Assembly: GCA_964501915.1 (NCBI GenBank)
Contig: CAZCVP010000091.1
Span: forward strand, 1-28,810
Length of the DNA stretch: 28,810 nucleotides
Source of the DNA: CAYFPX01 sp964501915
GTDB lineage: Bacteria; Myxococcota_A; UBA796; CAJQPC01
Direction: 5' to 3'
Shown here: positions 7,599 to 15,918 of the stretch, piece after piece
Numbering within the stretch: position 1 is the first letter of the stretch
Layout: the number at the start of each line of letters is the position of its first letter
Program-made: the position numbers and the translations under genes
The notes under the pieces: generated by a model
Database searches by the model: none
What the model saw: the letters and a program-made list of their open reading frames with translations, nothing else
Told to the model about the DNA's origin: nothing

Positions 7599-9407
7599 AT
7601 GCGCGTCCTCGTCGTCTTCCACGGCTGGCTCCCCCGGGGCGACCGGCCGGCCAGCGGTGGCGCCCTGCGGGCCTGGCACCACGGGGAGGCCCTGCGGGCT
7701 GCCGGCCACGAGGTCCTCTACGTCACCCGCGACCAGGACGCCGTGGAGGGCGGCCCCCCCGTCTTCGCCTCTCCCCGCCAGCTCCGGACCTACGCCCAGG
7801 CCGTGCAGCCCGACCGGATCCTGGTCGTCCAGCCCGAGGAGGCGCCCCACCTCGCGGGGCTCGGCGTGCCGCTGTGCGTCGATCTCTACGCGCCGCGGCT
7901 GCTCGAGGCCGCCTTCCAGGGCGGGGTGGCCGCCGAGGCCGTCCACACCCTGCGGGCCCTGGCGGCCGGCGACGAGTTCCTCTTCTCCAACCCGCGGCAG
8001 CGGTGGTTCTACCTGGGGTTGTTGGCCCTGGCCGGTCTCGACGTCCGCGAGGTCAGCGGGCGGGTGGTGCCCCTGGTGGCCCCCGAGGGCCCGAAGCGCC
8101 GCAAGCCGCGCACGCTCACCCTGGTGATGGGCGGCGTGGCCTGGCCCTGGCAGGACCCCACCGAGGGCCTGAGGCGAGCGGTGGCCTGCCTGGAGAAGCT
8201 GGGGCGGGGCAAGGTGATCGTGTTCGGTGGCCGACCGGCGGTGGGCGACGCCGAGGTGGTGGACCTGCCGTCGAGGGTCCCGGCGTCCCGGCACCTGGTC
8301 TACGCGGGCTCGGTGCCCTGGGACGGGCTCTTGCGGGCCTATGCCGGAGCCTCGGCGGCGCTCGACGTGATGGCTCCCAACCCCGAGCGCGAGGTCAGCC
8401 TGGCCTTCCGCCACGTCGACTACCTGGGCTGCGGCCTTCCGCTGATCACCGGTCGCCACCACGCCCTGGCGCCGGAGGTGGAGGCCGCGGGCGCCGGCTG
8501 GCTGGTCGACGGCGACCCCACAGAGGCGATCGAGGCCCTGGCGGAGGACCCCGCTGAGGGCCGCCGGCGAGGCGAGGCCGCCCGCGAGCTTGCCCGCACC
8601 CGCTACGCCCGCGACACCTGCGAGGCTCCCCTGCTCGACTGGATCGAGCACGCCGAGGTCCGGGAGCACGGCCCCGCCCCGCTGCCGGACGCCGCCGAGC
8701 TGGCGGGGCGCCTCTCCGAGTCCGCCGCGGAGCAGCGGCGCCTGTCGGACCTGCTGGAGCGGGCCACGGCCGAGGTCGCGGAGAAGCGCACCGAGCTGGC
8801 CGGCGCCACCGGGCAGGTCCAGGAGCTGATCTCCACGGCCCGCCGGCTGTCGGACGCCGTGAGCGACGTGGCCCAGTTCCGCACCGAGACCACCCGCGTG
8901 CTGGGGGCCGAGCGCGACGCCAGCCGCGAGGAGGCCCGGAGCCTGGCCGAGCAGCTCGCCGATCTGCGGGCGCAGGTGGCCAAGAAGACCTCCGAGGTGC
9001 GCACCACCTCGCGGGCCCGGGACAAGGTGCTCGACGACGTGCGCGAGCTGCGGGACGTGCTGCGGGACCAGGAGGAGCGGCTCGCCGAGACCACGCGCCG
9101 CGAGGAGGAGCTGCGGGTCCGAACCGGCGCCCTGAGCGCCGACCTCGGCGCGGTCCGCGCCGAGCGCGACCGGGTGACGGGGGAGAGCGAGGGCCTGCGC
9201 AGCGAGCTCGCGGCACTGAAGGAGCGGGGACGCAGCCTCCAGGAGGCGATCCAGAAGAAGATCCAGGAGGTGGCGGAGGCCAACGGCGAGCTCCACCGCG
9301 TCCACGACCGCGCCGGCCGCTACGAGTCGGAGATCGAGCGCCTGAACCACGAGCTCAGCGCGCTGCGAGCCGAGCACGAGCGGCTGTCGAAGCGGCGCTT
9401 CCTCTAG
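7599..9407 (+). CDS. GT-B fold glycosyltransferase (GT4-like) fused to a long C-terminal coiled coil
   Basis: 602 residues. Residues 1-350 have a GT-B layout: a glycine-rich N-terminal start 'MRVLVVFHGWLPRGDRPASGG', a mid-protein second Rossmann start ('TLTLVMGGVAWPWQDP'), and near residues 270-310 'HVDYLGCGLPLITG...GAGWLVDGD', the nucleotide-sugar binding end typical of GT4-type enzymes, although the classical E-x7-E is not clear. From about residue 363 to the end it is nearly all charged heptads (Glu/Arg/Leu-rich), a coiled coil of about 240 residues. I chose ATG 7599 although the frame is open upstream, because the protein start motif and the TATCCT box both fit there. GTG of the next gene is 2 nt after its stop, so the two are cotranscribed. 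Probable role: sugar transfer in a complex held together by the coil; donor and acceptor are unknown. Confidence 0.82.
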   Translation: MRVLVVFHGWLPRGDRPASGGALRAWHHGEALRAAGHEVLYVTRDQDAVEGGPPVFASPRQLRTYAQAVQPDRILVVQPEEAPHLAGLGVPLCVDLYAPRLLEAAFQGGVAAEAVHTLRALAAGDEFLFSNPRQRWFYLGLLALAGLDVREVSGRVVPLVAPEGPKRRKPRTLTLVMGGVAWPWQDPTEGLRRAVACLEKLGRGKVIVFGGRPAVGDAEVVDLPSRVPASRHLVYAGSVPWDGLLRAYAGASAALDVMAPNPEREVSLAFRHVDYLGCGLPLITGRHHALAPEVEAAGAGWLVDGDPTEAIEALAEDPAEGRRRGEAARELARTRYARDTCEAPLLDWIEHAEVREHGPAPLPDAAELAGRLSESAAEQRRLSDLLERATAEVAEKRTELAGATGQVQELISTARRLSDAVSDVAQFRTETTRVLGAERDASREEARSLAEQLADLRAQVAKKTSEVRTTSRARDKVLDDVRELRDVLRDQEERLAETTRREEELRVRTGALSADLGAVRAERDRVTGESEGLRSELAALKERGRSLQEAIQKKIQEVAEANGELHRVHDRAGRYESEIERLNHELSALRAEHERLSKRRFL

Positions 9408-9409
9408 CG

Positions 9410-11068
9410 GTGCGCAGGTCCCTGCCCGACCTGCTCGGCGGAGCGGGACTGGTGGCCGTCACGCTCGGCGCCATCGCCCTGCGCCTCTCCCGCCTGGACA
9501 CCATCCCGCTGCACTTCGACGGCCTGCACCCCTTCTACGAGGCGCTGCGCATCGCCCACGGCGTCGAGCTACCCTGGCGCGGGACCGGGAGCGGCTTCCG
9601 CTTCGGCGCCCTCCAGGCGTGGGTCGCGCTGCCCCTGGTCGTGCTGGGGGACTCGCTGCGCCAGGTCCTGGGTCTCAACGCCGCCCTGCACGGCCTCGGG
9701 GCCCTGCCCCTCGGTCTCGCCGGCCGGGCCGTCGGAGGCTGGACCGGGGCGATGGTGGCGGCGGGGCTCTACGCCACCTGGCCGATCTTCATCGCCCACG
9801 CCCACCACGGCGGCTTCACCTACCAGGCCCCGGTGGCGGTGGCGCTGGCCGCCTGGCTGGCCGTGCTCGCCCTGCGGGAGCAGGCCACCTGGCGCCCCCT
9901 GGTCGGCCTCACCGTCTGCCTGGCCGTGGCGACCAGCCTCCACCCCTACGCCCTGGCCCCGGCCGTCGGCGCCCTGGCGCTGGTGCCCGCGCTGCGCGCC
10001 CAGCACAGCTTGCGCCGCATCGGCCAGGCCACCGCGGCCGGGCTGCTGGTGCTGGCCCCGATGGCCGTCGACAACCTGCTGCTGATGCGCATGCGCCTGG
10101 AGCGGGACGGCGCCATCACCCTGGTCCAGGACGCCGAGATGGCGGCCCGCGGCAGCCTGGAGGTGCTCTGGGACGCCGCCAGCCAGGGAGGAGCCGGCTG
10201 GCCCCGTGAGGCGGTGCTCGCGGTGCTGCTGGCACCGCTCGTGGCGCTCCTGCTGGCCGCCGTCGTGCGTCCGCGACGACCGGCGGGACCCCTCGCCCTC
10301 TGGGCGGCAGCGTCGCTGGTGGCCTTCGCGGGCCTCGGCGAGGCCCTCGGCTACGCCCAGCCCTACCACCTCGCGGTCGTCTTGCCCTTGGGCTTCCTGG
10401 TCGCGGCCTGGGCCCTCGGCGCCCCGCTCGCCGCTGCGCGGGTCCGCTGGCCACGCCTGGGCGGTGCCCTCGTCGCCCTGGCCGTGCTCGGTGTCGGGGC
10501 GGCCACCGCGGCGGCGGCGAAGCGCGACCTGGACACCGTCTACCTGCGACCCGCCCTGAGCCAGCGGCACCTGGCCCGGGTCGAAGAGGTCACCGATCAC
10601 CTGCTCGCCGACGCGGCCGGCCGTCCGCGAACCCTGGCCCTGGTCGCCGAGTCCTCCCGGGTCACCGTGGGCGACAACATCGCCTGGCACCTCGAGCAGT
10701 GGCTCCGCGGCGAGCCCGACGAGGCGTTTCCTGTCAAGCCGGGCTTCGACCTCGACTGGCCGCGGGCCTACGTGGTGGTGGAGCTGAGTCCCGACGCCTG
10801 GGCGAGGTGGCCCCCCGAGGGTCGGGTGCTCTACGAAGTCACCACCCGCGGAGACACCCTGCTGCGCCTGCTGGTCTTCGAGGACCTGCCGGAGGCCGCT
10901 CTCTGGCTGCGGCGGGCCTGCCCCCTGCGCGAGGCGGGCCTGGACCTGCGCAGCTCCCCGCCCCGGGAGTCCCTCGGTGGCGTCCGCGGCACGACGGGTC
11001 CCCACGTCTCCCTGGATCGCTGGGCCGAGCTCTGCCCCCACCCCACCGACGACCGCTGGCTGCGCTGA
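9410..11068 (+). CDS. Polytopic membrane protein, GT-C/PMT-like (dolichyl- or undecaprenyl-phosphate sugar transferase family) candidate
   Basis: 552 residues, with a hydrophobic first span at 10-27 and some nine or ten further spans to about residue 370. The first external loop holds 'LDTIPLHFDGLHPFYEAL': acidic residues just after the first span (Asp30, Asp37) are the hallmark of the GT-C (PMT/ArnT/GT39-like) fold. The last ~180 residues are a soluble domain. It begins with GTG, 2 nt after the stop of the coiled-coil glycosyltransferase, without an own Shine-Dalgarno, so translation is probably coupled. It would move a sugar from a lipid-linked donor to a periplasmic acceptor. Its stop TGA directly abuts the stop of the convergent radical SAM gene (TGATCA, 11066-11071). 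Family placement is by topology and loop motif only. Confidence 0.75.
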   Translation: MRRSLPDLLGGAGLVAVTLGAIALRLSRLDTIPLHFDGLHPFYEALRIAHGVELPWRGTGSGFRFGALQAWVALPLVVLGDSLRQVLGLNAALHGLGALPLGLAGRAVGGWTGAMVAAGLYATWPIFIAHAHHGGFTYQAPVAVALAAWLAVLALREQATWRPLVGLTVCLAVATSLHPYALAPAVGALALVPALRAQHSLRRIGQATAAGLLVLAPMAVDNLLLMRMRLERDGAITLVQDAEMAARGSLEVLWDAASQGGAGWPREAVLAVLLAPLVALLLAAVVRPRRPAGPLALWAAASLVAFAGLGEALGYAQPYHLAVVLPLGFLVAAWALGAPLAAARVRWPRLGGALVALAVLGVGAATAAAAKRDLDTVYLRPALSQRHLARVEEVTDHLLADAAGRPRTLALVAESSRVTVGDNIAWHLEQWLRGEPDEAFPVKPGFDLDWPRAYVVVELSPDAWARWPPEGRVLYEVTTRGDTLLRLLVFEDLPEAALWLRRACPLREAGLDLRSSPPRESLGGVRGTTGPHVSLDRWAELCPHPTDDRWLR

Positions 11069-12226
11069 TCAGTCCCCGTCGAGCCCCATGCGGTCCCGGT
11101 ACCCGGCCCAGGCCGCCTCGTGGCCCACCGACGCCAGCCAGCGCTGCACGATCTCCGGAGGCGTGCGGTACCAGTTGATGCCACCGCAGCTCTCGCACGG
11201 TCCGACCTCGTCGAAGGCGCCGCGCACGTGGGCCAGGCGTCGCTGGACGGCGGTCGACCCCTCCCAGAGGGTGCGAAAGCTGTGGGTCGCCAGCGAGCCC
11301 AGGTCCAGCGACCCCTCCAGGTCGGCGCAGCACATCATCAGGTGGCCATCGTGCCGGATCACCGGGGTCATCCACAGCCCGGGACAGGGCTGGCGCGGCG
11401 GGGGCGGCGCGTCGCCGTGGGCGGTGGACTCCCAGGGCCGATCCCGCCAGACCTTCACGTGGACGTGGCCCAGGTCGGCCTCCTCGATGCCCTGCTCGTC
11501 GCAGGTCCGCTCGTAGAGGCGGTCCGCCTCGAGCTGCCCCTCGCCCCCGGCGTCGAGGCTCAGGCGCTTGATCATGATCTCGCTGTAGCCGCGACCGCGA
11601 CCGTGGCAGCGCAGCAGATCGCTCCAGTAGCCGATGAAGTCACGGGTCTCGTGGTGGTTGCCGGCCTGGAGCACGAACTGGAGCTGCACGTTGAGGCGCA
11701 CGTCCTCGAGCGGCAGGCGGGCGCGCTGCATGATGAAGTGGCGGATGTTCCGCCGCACCCGCTCCAGGGCAGGCTGGCCCTTGACCCGGTGGTAGGTCTC
11801 GGGGCTCACGGCGTCCAGCGTGAAGACCACCAACAGCGGCAGCTCCGGCCGGCGGGCGTAGATCTCGACGAGGCGCTCCATGCGGGGAGGGGTCAGCACG
11901 ACGGCGTTGGTGTCGACGCGCAGGTAGCCGACAGAATCCGCCAGCCGGTCCTGGGCGTGGGCGATCATCTCCTCCAGGTCCGGGTGCAGGGAGGGGTCAC
12001 CGAGCCACTGGAAGATGACGTGGTCGAAGCGGCAGGCCTCGTCGCGGAGGCCGTCGATGATGCGTCGGTAGAGCCCGAGGTCCATCCGACCCTTGGGCAC
12101 GCCGTGGATCCGGTCGAGGCCCAGGTGGTGGGGCTGGCACATCGTGCAGCTCAGGTTGCAGCGGTCGGTGGGCTCGATCTGCAGGACACCGAAGCTGTCG
12201 AGGGACACGTCCATCACCCGCGACAT
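11069..12226 (-). CDS. Radical SAM/SPASM domain protein
   Basis: 385 residues, close to the normal length of the family. The 4Fe-4S motif is CNLSCTMC (Cys23, Cys27, Cys30). 'LGDPSLHP' (75-82) stands for the GGEP motif. The C-terminal SPASM/twitch region has Cys281, Cys299/300, Cys344 and Cys347 and the usual 'GSLATHSFRTLWEG' helix. ATG 12226 has TCTAAC 6 nt upstream and no Shine-Dalgarno; an ATG four codons on is the alternative. It is similar in motif order to the first half of the 719-residue protein and flanks the same glycosyltransferase pair, so both may act in one pathway, perhaps on a peptide or a sugar-linked precursor. The substrate cannot be told from sequence. Confidence 0.88.
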   Translation of the reverse strand: MSRVMDVSLDSFGVLQIEPTDRCNLSCTMCQPHHLGLDRIHGVPKGRMDLGLYRRIIDGLRDEACRFDHVIFQWLGDPSLHPDLEEMIAHAQDRLADSVGYLRVDTNAVVLTPPRMERLVEIYARRPELPLLVVFTLDAVSPETYHRVKGQPALERVRRNIRHFIMQRARLPLEDVRLNVQLQFVLQAGNHHETRDFIGYWSDLLRCHGRGRGYSEIMIKRLSLDAGGEGQLEADRLYERTCDEQGIEEADLGHVHVKVWRDRPWESTAHGDAPPPPRQPCPGLWMTPVIRHDGHLMMCCADLEGSLDLGSLATHSFRTLWEGSTAVQRRLAHVRGAFDEVGPCESCGGINWYRTPPEIVQRWLASVGHEAAWAGYRDRMGLDGD

Positions 12227-12258
12227 TAGCCGGTTAGAGTTGACGTCCAGGAGGTTCG

Positions 12259-12534
12259 ATGCCCCGCTTGGTCCTCGCCCTGGCGTTCAGCGCCCTGGCC
12301 ACGAGCTGCAGCAACGCCTGCCAGGATCTCTGCGACGAGCTGGCCGACTATGCGACCGAGTGCGAGATCGAGGTCCCGGAGAGCGAGGTCGACACCTGTG
12401 TCGACAACCACCAGCGCCGCGACCTCGAGGATGGCAAGCTGGAGGTCTGCCAGGACTTCAACGACCCCGAGACCATCCGCGAGGAGTGGTCCTGTGCCGA
12501 CCTGGAGGAGTACTGGGCCGAGCCGGCCCGGTGA
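12259..12534 (+). CDS. Small Cys-rich lipoprotein
   Basis: 91 residues starting with a lipoprotein signal (lipobox LATSC, lipidated Cys at about 17). The mature part is acidic and has six further cysteines spread as in a disulfide-stabilised small domain ('CQDLCDELADYATEC', then Cys at 49, 62 and 81). A strong AGGAGG lies 4 nt before ATG 12259. It ends 33 nt before the kinase gene and may share its transcript. I do not recognise the family; small acidic Cys-rich lipoproteins of this sort are common in myxobacteria-like genomes. Confidence 0.75.
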   Translation: MPRLVLALAFSALATSCSNACQDLCDELADYATECEIEVPESEVDTCVDNHQRRDLEDGKLEVCQDFNDPETIREEWSCADLEEYWAEPAR

Positions 12535-12567
12535 TAGGATCCGCCCCGCCCGGAGCGCCGCGACCCA

Positions 12568-14538
12568 GTGCCTGAGTTCTCGCCGGAAGCCTACGGACGC
12601 TACTACCTGGTGGACCGGATCGCCGTGGGCGGCATGGCCGAGATCTTCAAGGCCAAGACCTACTCCGACGCCGGCTTCGAGAAGCTCCAGGTCGTCAAGC
12701 GCATCCTGGGCCACCTCTCGGCCAACGACGAGTTCATCTCGATGTTCATCGACGAGGCCAAGATCTCCGTCGAGCTGCAGCACGCCAACATCGTCCAGAT
12801 CTACGACTTCGGCCGCATCCGCACCAACCACTTCATCGCGATGGAGTGCGTCGACGGCAAGGACGTCAAGCAGATCCTCCGCAAGCTGGCGGAGCGCGGC
12901 AAGCTGCTGCCGGAGGAGTTCGCGGTCTTCATCCTCCACGAGGCCTGCAAGGGGCTGGACTACGCCCACAAGAAGACCACCCTGTCCGGCGAGCCGATGA
13001 ACATCATCCATCGGGACATGTCGCCGTCGAACGTGCTGGTGAGCTATTCGGGCGAGATCAAGATCGCCGACTTCGGCATCGCCAAGGCCGAGGCCCGGGC
13101 CTACACCACCCAGGGCGGCGTGCTCAAGGGCAAGTTCGAGTACATGAGCCCCGAGCAGGCCCGCGGCGAAGAGGTCACGCAGCTCTCGGACATCTTCTCC
13201 ACCGGCATCGTCCTCTGGGAGATGCTGACCGGCCGGCGGCTCTTCAAGACCGACTCCGAGGTGAAGACCCTGGAGAAGATCAAGGCCCTGGACTTCCGGC
13301 CCCCTTCGGCGGTCAACCACAACATCCCGGCCCGGCTGGACACCATCGTGATGAAGGCCCTCGCCGGAGAGGCCGCCAACCGGTACCAGGGCGCCCAGGA
13401 GTTCCAGGCCGCCCTGCTCGACTACATGTACCCGAGCACGCCGACCGTCATCCAGCGAAGCCTGGCTCGCTTCATGGAGGAGCTCTTCAGCGACGAGCGA
13501 GACGCCGAGCGTGCCGCCCTCGAGCGGGGCTCGGCCATCGCCCTGGAGCTGCGCAAGCAGCCCCACGAGCTGGACCTGGAGGCGGAGTGGGAGGAGAGTC
13601 CCTCCGGCGGCACCGGCACCATCACCACCTCCCCCTCCCGGGGACCGATGGTCACCGGGCTCGCCGCCACGGTCGGCATCCTGATCCTGGCCCTGCTGCT
13701 GGTGATGTTCAACGCCGAGCCCACCCCGACCTCCGACCCCACCCCGCCCGTCGCGCCGACCGTGCAAGGGGCGGTCCTCACGGTCAAGGTCCAGCCTCCC
13801 GTCGAGGCCAGGGTCTTCCTCGGCGACCAGCTCGTGGGCTCGGGCAGCAAGCTGCTGCTCGAGGACCTCGAGGAGGGTGAATTCGCCCTGCGCGTCGAGG
13901 CCGAGGGCTACCAGACCGCCACCGAGCTGGTCGACCTCGAAGCCGGCATCCGCAGCCAGGTCAAGATCGCGCTGCAGCCGGTGGCGCCGGAGCCGGAGGA
14001 GGTCGAGCCGGTCGAGCCGCCCGGGGTCAGGCCGCCTCCCGACGTCCAGGTCGCGGGACCGCCCGTCGACGAAGCCCCGCCGACCGACGAGCCGCCCTCG
14101 CCCGTCGTGCTGCCCTCGAACCTCAAGTTCGAGTCCAGCCCCGCGGGCGCCACCGTGAGGGTCGGTGGCAGGCGGGTCGGCAAGACCCCGCTGTGGTTCG
14201 AAGCCGAGCCGGGCCGGAGCTACCGCGTGACCCTGAGCCTCGATGGCTACAGGGACGCCTCCTTCAGCGCGACCGGCCCGGCCTCCGAGCAGTCCGAGAC
14301 CGTGGGTCGAACACTCGAGAAGAAGGCCGTTGCCAAGGGCAAGGTCAACGTCAACGTGCGGGCCGGCTGGGCCTACATCTACATCGACGGCCGGAAGCTC
14401 TCCGACACCACCCCGCTCTTCGACCACCCGCTGCCCGCCGGCCAGCACACCATCCGCGTGGTCAATGAGGCGCTGGGCATCGACGAGAGCCGCAAGGTGA
14501 CCGTGAGGGCGGGGGAGCCTACGCCGGTCGTGTTCTGA
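12568..14538 (+). CDS. Transmembrane Ser/Thr protein kinase with three C-terminal PEGA domains
   Basis: 656 residues. The Hanks-type kinase domain is at about 10-285: Gly-rich loop 'IAVGGMAEIF', Lys44, Glu63, 'HRDMSPSN' with catalytic Asp150, DFG at 168-170 and 'SPEQARG' for the APE helix, so all catalytic residues are present. A single transmembrane segment follows at 361-381. The outside part has three PEGA modules (about 402-470, 519-575 and 591-655) joined by Pro/Glu-rich linkers. PEGA domains are thought to act at the cell surface, so the protein may sense an envelope signal and phosphorylate cytoplasmic targets. The GTG start at 12568 has no clear Shine-Dalgarno. Its 3' end faces another PEGA protein only 6 nt away. 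Confidence 0.92.
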   Translation: MPEFSPEAYGRYYLVDRIAVGGMAEIFKAKTYSDAGFEKLQVVKRILGHLSANDEFISMFIDEAKISVELQHANIVQIYDFGRIRTNHFIAMECVDGKDVKQILRKLAERGKLLPEEFAVFILHEACKGLDYAHKKTTLSGEPMNIIHRDMSPSNVLVSYSGEIKIADFGIAKAEARAYTTQGGVLKGKFEYMSPEQARGEEVTQLSDIFSTGIVLWEMLTGRRLFKTDSEVKTLEKIKALDFRPPSAVNHNIPARLDTIVMKALAGEAANRYQGAQEFQAALLDYMYPSTPTVIQRSLARFMEELFSDERDAERAALERGSAIALELRKQPHELDLEAEWEESPSGGTGTITTSPSRGPMVTGLAATVGILILALLLVMFNAEPTPTSDPTPPVAPTVQGAVLTVKVQPPVEARVFLGDQLVGSGSKLLLEDLEEGEFALRVEAEGYQTATELVDLEAGIRSQVKIALQPVAPEPEEVEPVEPPGVRPPPDVQVAGPPVDEAPPTDEPPSPVVLPSNLKFESSPAGATVRVGGRRVGKTPLWFEAEPGRSYRVTLSLDGYRDASFSATGPASEQSETVGRTLEKKAVAKGKVNVNVRAGWAYIYIDGRKLSDTTPLFDHPLPAGQHTIRVVNEALGIDESRKVTVRAGEPTPVVF

Positions 14539-14544
14539 GGACCG

Positions 14545-15861
14545 TCAGGGAAGCTCCATCGAGATGGTGCCGTTGTCCTCTGGCTCACCCGTGCCGTCGC
14601 GGAGCACGGCCCAGATGGCGATGCCGCCACCGCCGAGCACGGCGCCACCCGCCGCCACGCCCGCGACCGCCAGCCAGCGCTTGTCCGGGCCCGTCGGCGG
14701 ATCGACGGACGGCGGCTGCGTGGGAGCCTCGCGCCGCGTGTCGAGCAGCATGCGGGTGAGCAGCGCGTTGGTGGTGACGTCCAGCGAGGCGACCTCCAGG
14801 CTCACCCGGTCCGACCGGATGTCCCCGCTCTCGGTGACGTAGCCGGCCACGGCGGGCACCAGGTCGAGCACGGCGGCGACGGGCTCGTCCATCGCCTCGG
14901 CGGTGATGGTCTTGGAGAAGTTGCCCGAGCGGGGGCTGTAGAGCTGCACGGAGACGAAGCCCTCGCCGCTCAGCCCCGCCAGGAGCAGCAGGTCGGCCTG
15001 GCAGTGCTCGCCGAGTGCCTGGTAGAGCTCCTTGGTCTGGCGGCTACGTCCGACCGGCTTGGCGGAGGCGATGCCGAGCTGCCAGCCGTCCATGGCGAAG
15101 GAGATCTGGCTCCCGCCCCCCTCCTCGAGCACCACCCGACGACCGGCTCGGCGGCCGTCCTCGTCGACGGCGTAGACGAAGTGGCTGCCCGGAGCGAGGT
15201 CTGTCACCTGGACCGGGGCCGTGCCGACGCTGCGCCCGTCGACCAGGACCCGAGCCCCGCCGCCGCCGGCCAGGACCTCCAGGGTGGCGACCTCCAGCGC
15301 CGCGACCTCGGCCCGGACCCCATCGAACTGCTGGATGACCTTCGGGGGGTAGTTGAGCGGATCGAGCTCCCGGTCCGGCGCCAGGATGGCCACCTGCCGC
15401 CAGGCTGCCTGGGCCGAAGACAGGTTGCCCATGCCGAACTCGGCGAGCCCGAGCACGAGCCAGGCATCGATCAGGTCCTTGGTCTCGCCGGTGAGCAGGG
15501 CGCCGTGGGCCAGGGCCCGGGTGGCCCGCTGGAGCTCGGGGATCGCCTGGTCGGGCTGCGCCCGCTCATACAGCAGCCGGCCGCTTCGCAGCAGGTCCCG
15601 GCCCGTGCGCATGGCCATGCCCTGCACCACCAGCTCCTCCCGGCCCCGCAGGCGCGACGAGACCTCGTCGGGCGTGAGGCCGTCGAGGCGACCGCTCAGC
15701 TCGAGGCTGGCGACGAGCTCCTCGGCCAGGCGCTCTCCCCGCTCGGTGTCGACGTCGCCGATGTGCACGCCGACGACGGCGACCTCGGGGAGGACGGCGG
15801 CCCCGGCCGGCGCGCCCCAGGCCGCACCCAGCAGGAGGAGCGGGAGCACGATACGGGTCAA
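14545..15861 (-). CDS. Secreted PEGA-domain protein with C-terminal membrane anchor
   Basis: 438 residues. A signal peptide covers about 1-21. Residues 95-165 look helical and TPR-like ('ELQRATRALAHGAL... LGLAEFGMGNLSSAQAAWRQVAIL'). A PEGA domain is near 200-240 ('ARVLVDGRSVGTAPVQVTDLAPGSH'). A hydrophobic Gly/Ala-rich segment at about 393-417 is followed by a short acidic tail, so it may be anchored by the C-terminus. TTG 15861 follows a good GGAGG at 4 nt. It converges on the PEGA kinase (6-nt gap) and is divergent from a TPR gene. Co-location suggests an envelope complex with the kinase; this is inferred. Confidence 0.8.
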   Translation of the reverse strand: MTRIVLPLLLLGAAWGAPAGAAVLPEVAVVGVHIGDVDTERGERLAEELVASLELSGRLDGLTPDEVSSRLRGREELVVQGMAMRTGRDLLRSGRLLYERAQPDQAIPELQRATRALAHGALLTGETKDLIDAWLVLGLAEFGMGNLSSAQAAWRQVAILAPDRELDPLNYPPKVIQQFDGVRAEVAALEVATLEVLAGGGGARVLVDGRSVGTAPVQVTDLAPGSHFVYAVDEDGRRAGRRVVLEEGGGSQISFAMDGWQLGIASAKPVGRSRQTKELYQALGEHCQADLLLLAGLSGEGFVSVQLYSPRSGNFSKTITAEAMDEPVAAVLDLVPAVAGYVTESGDIRSDRVSLEVASLDVTTNALLTRMLLDTRREAPTQPPSVDPPTGPDKRWLAVAGVAAGGAVLGGGGIAIWAVLRDGTGEPEDNGTISMELP

Positions 15862-15918
15862 CGGACCTCCGGGAACGAGGCCCGGACCTTAGCACCTGGA
15901 GGGTGTATCTGGCGGCTG

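Noticed and set aside
12226..14448. Long minus-strand frame antisense to the kinase
   Set aside because: The plus strand has full kinase motifs and PEGA domains; the antisense translation is low-complexity.
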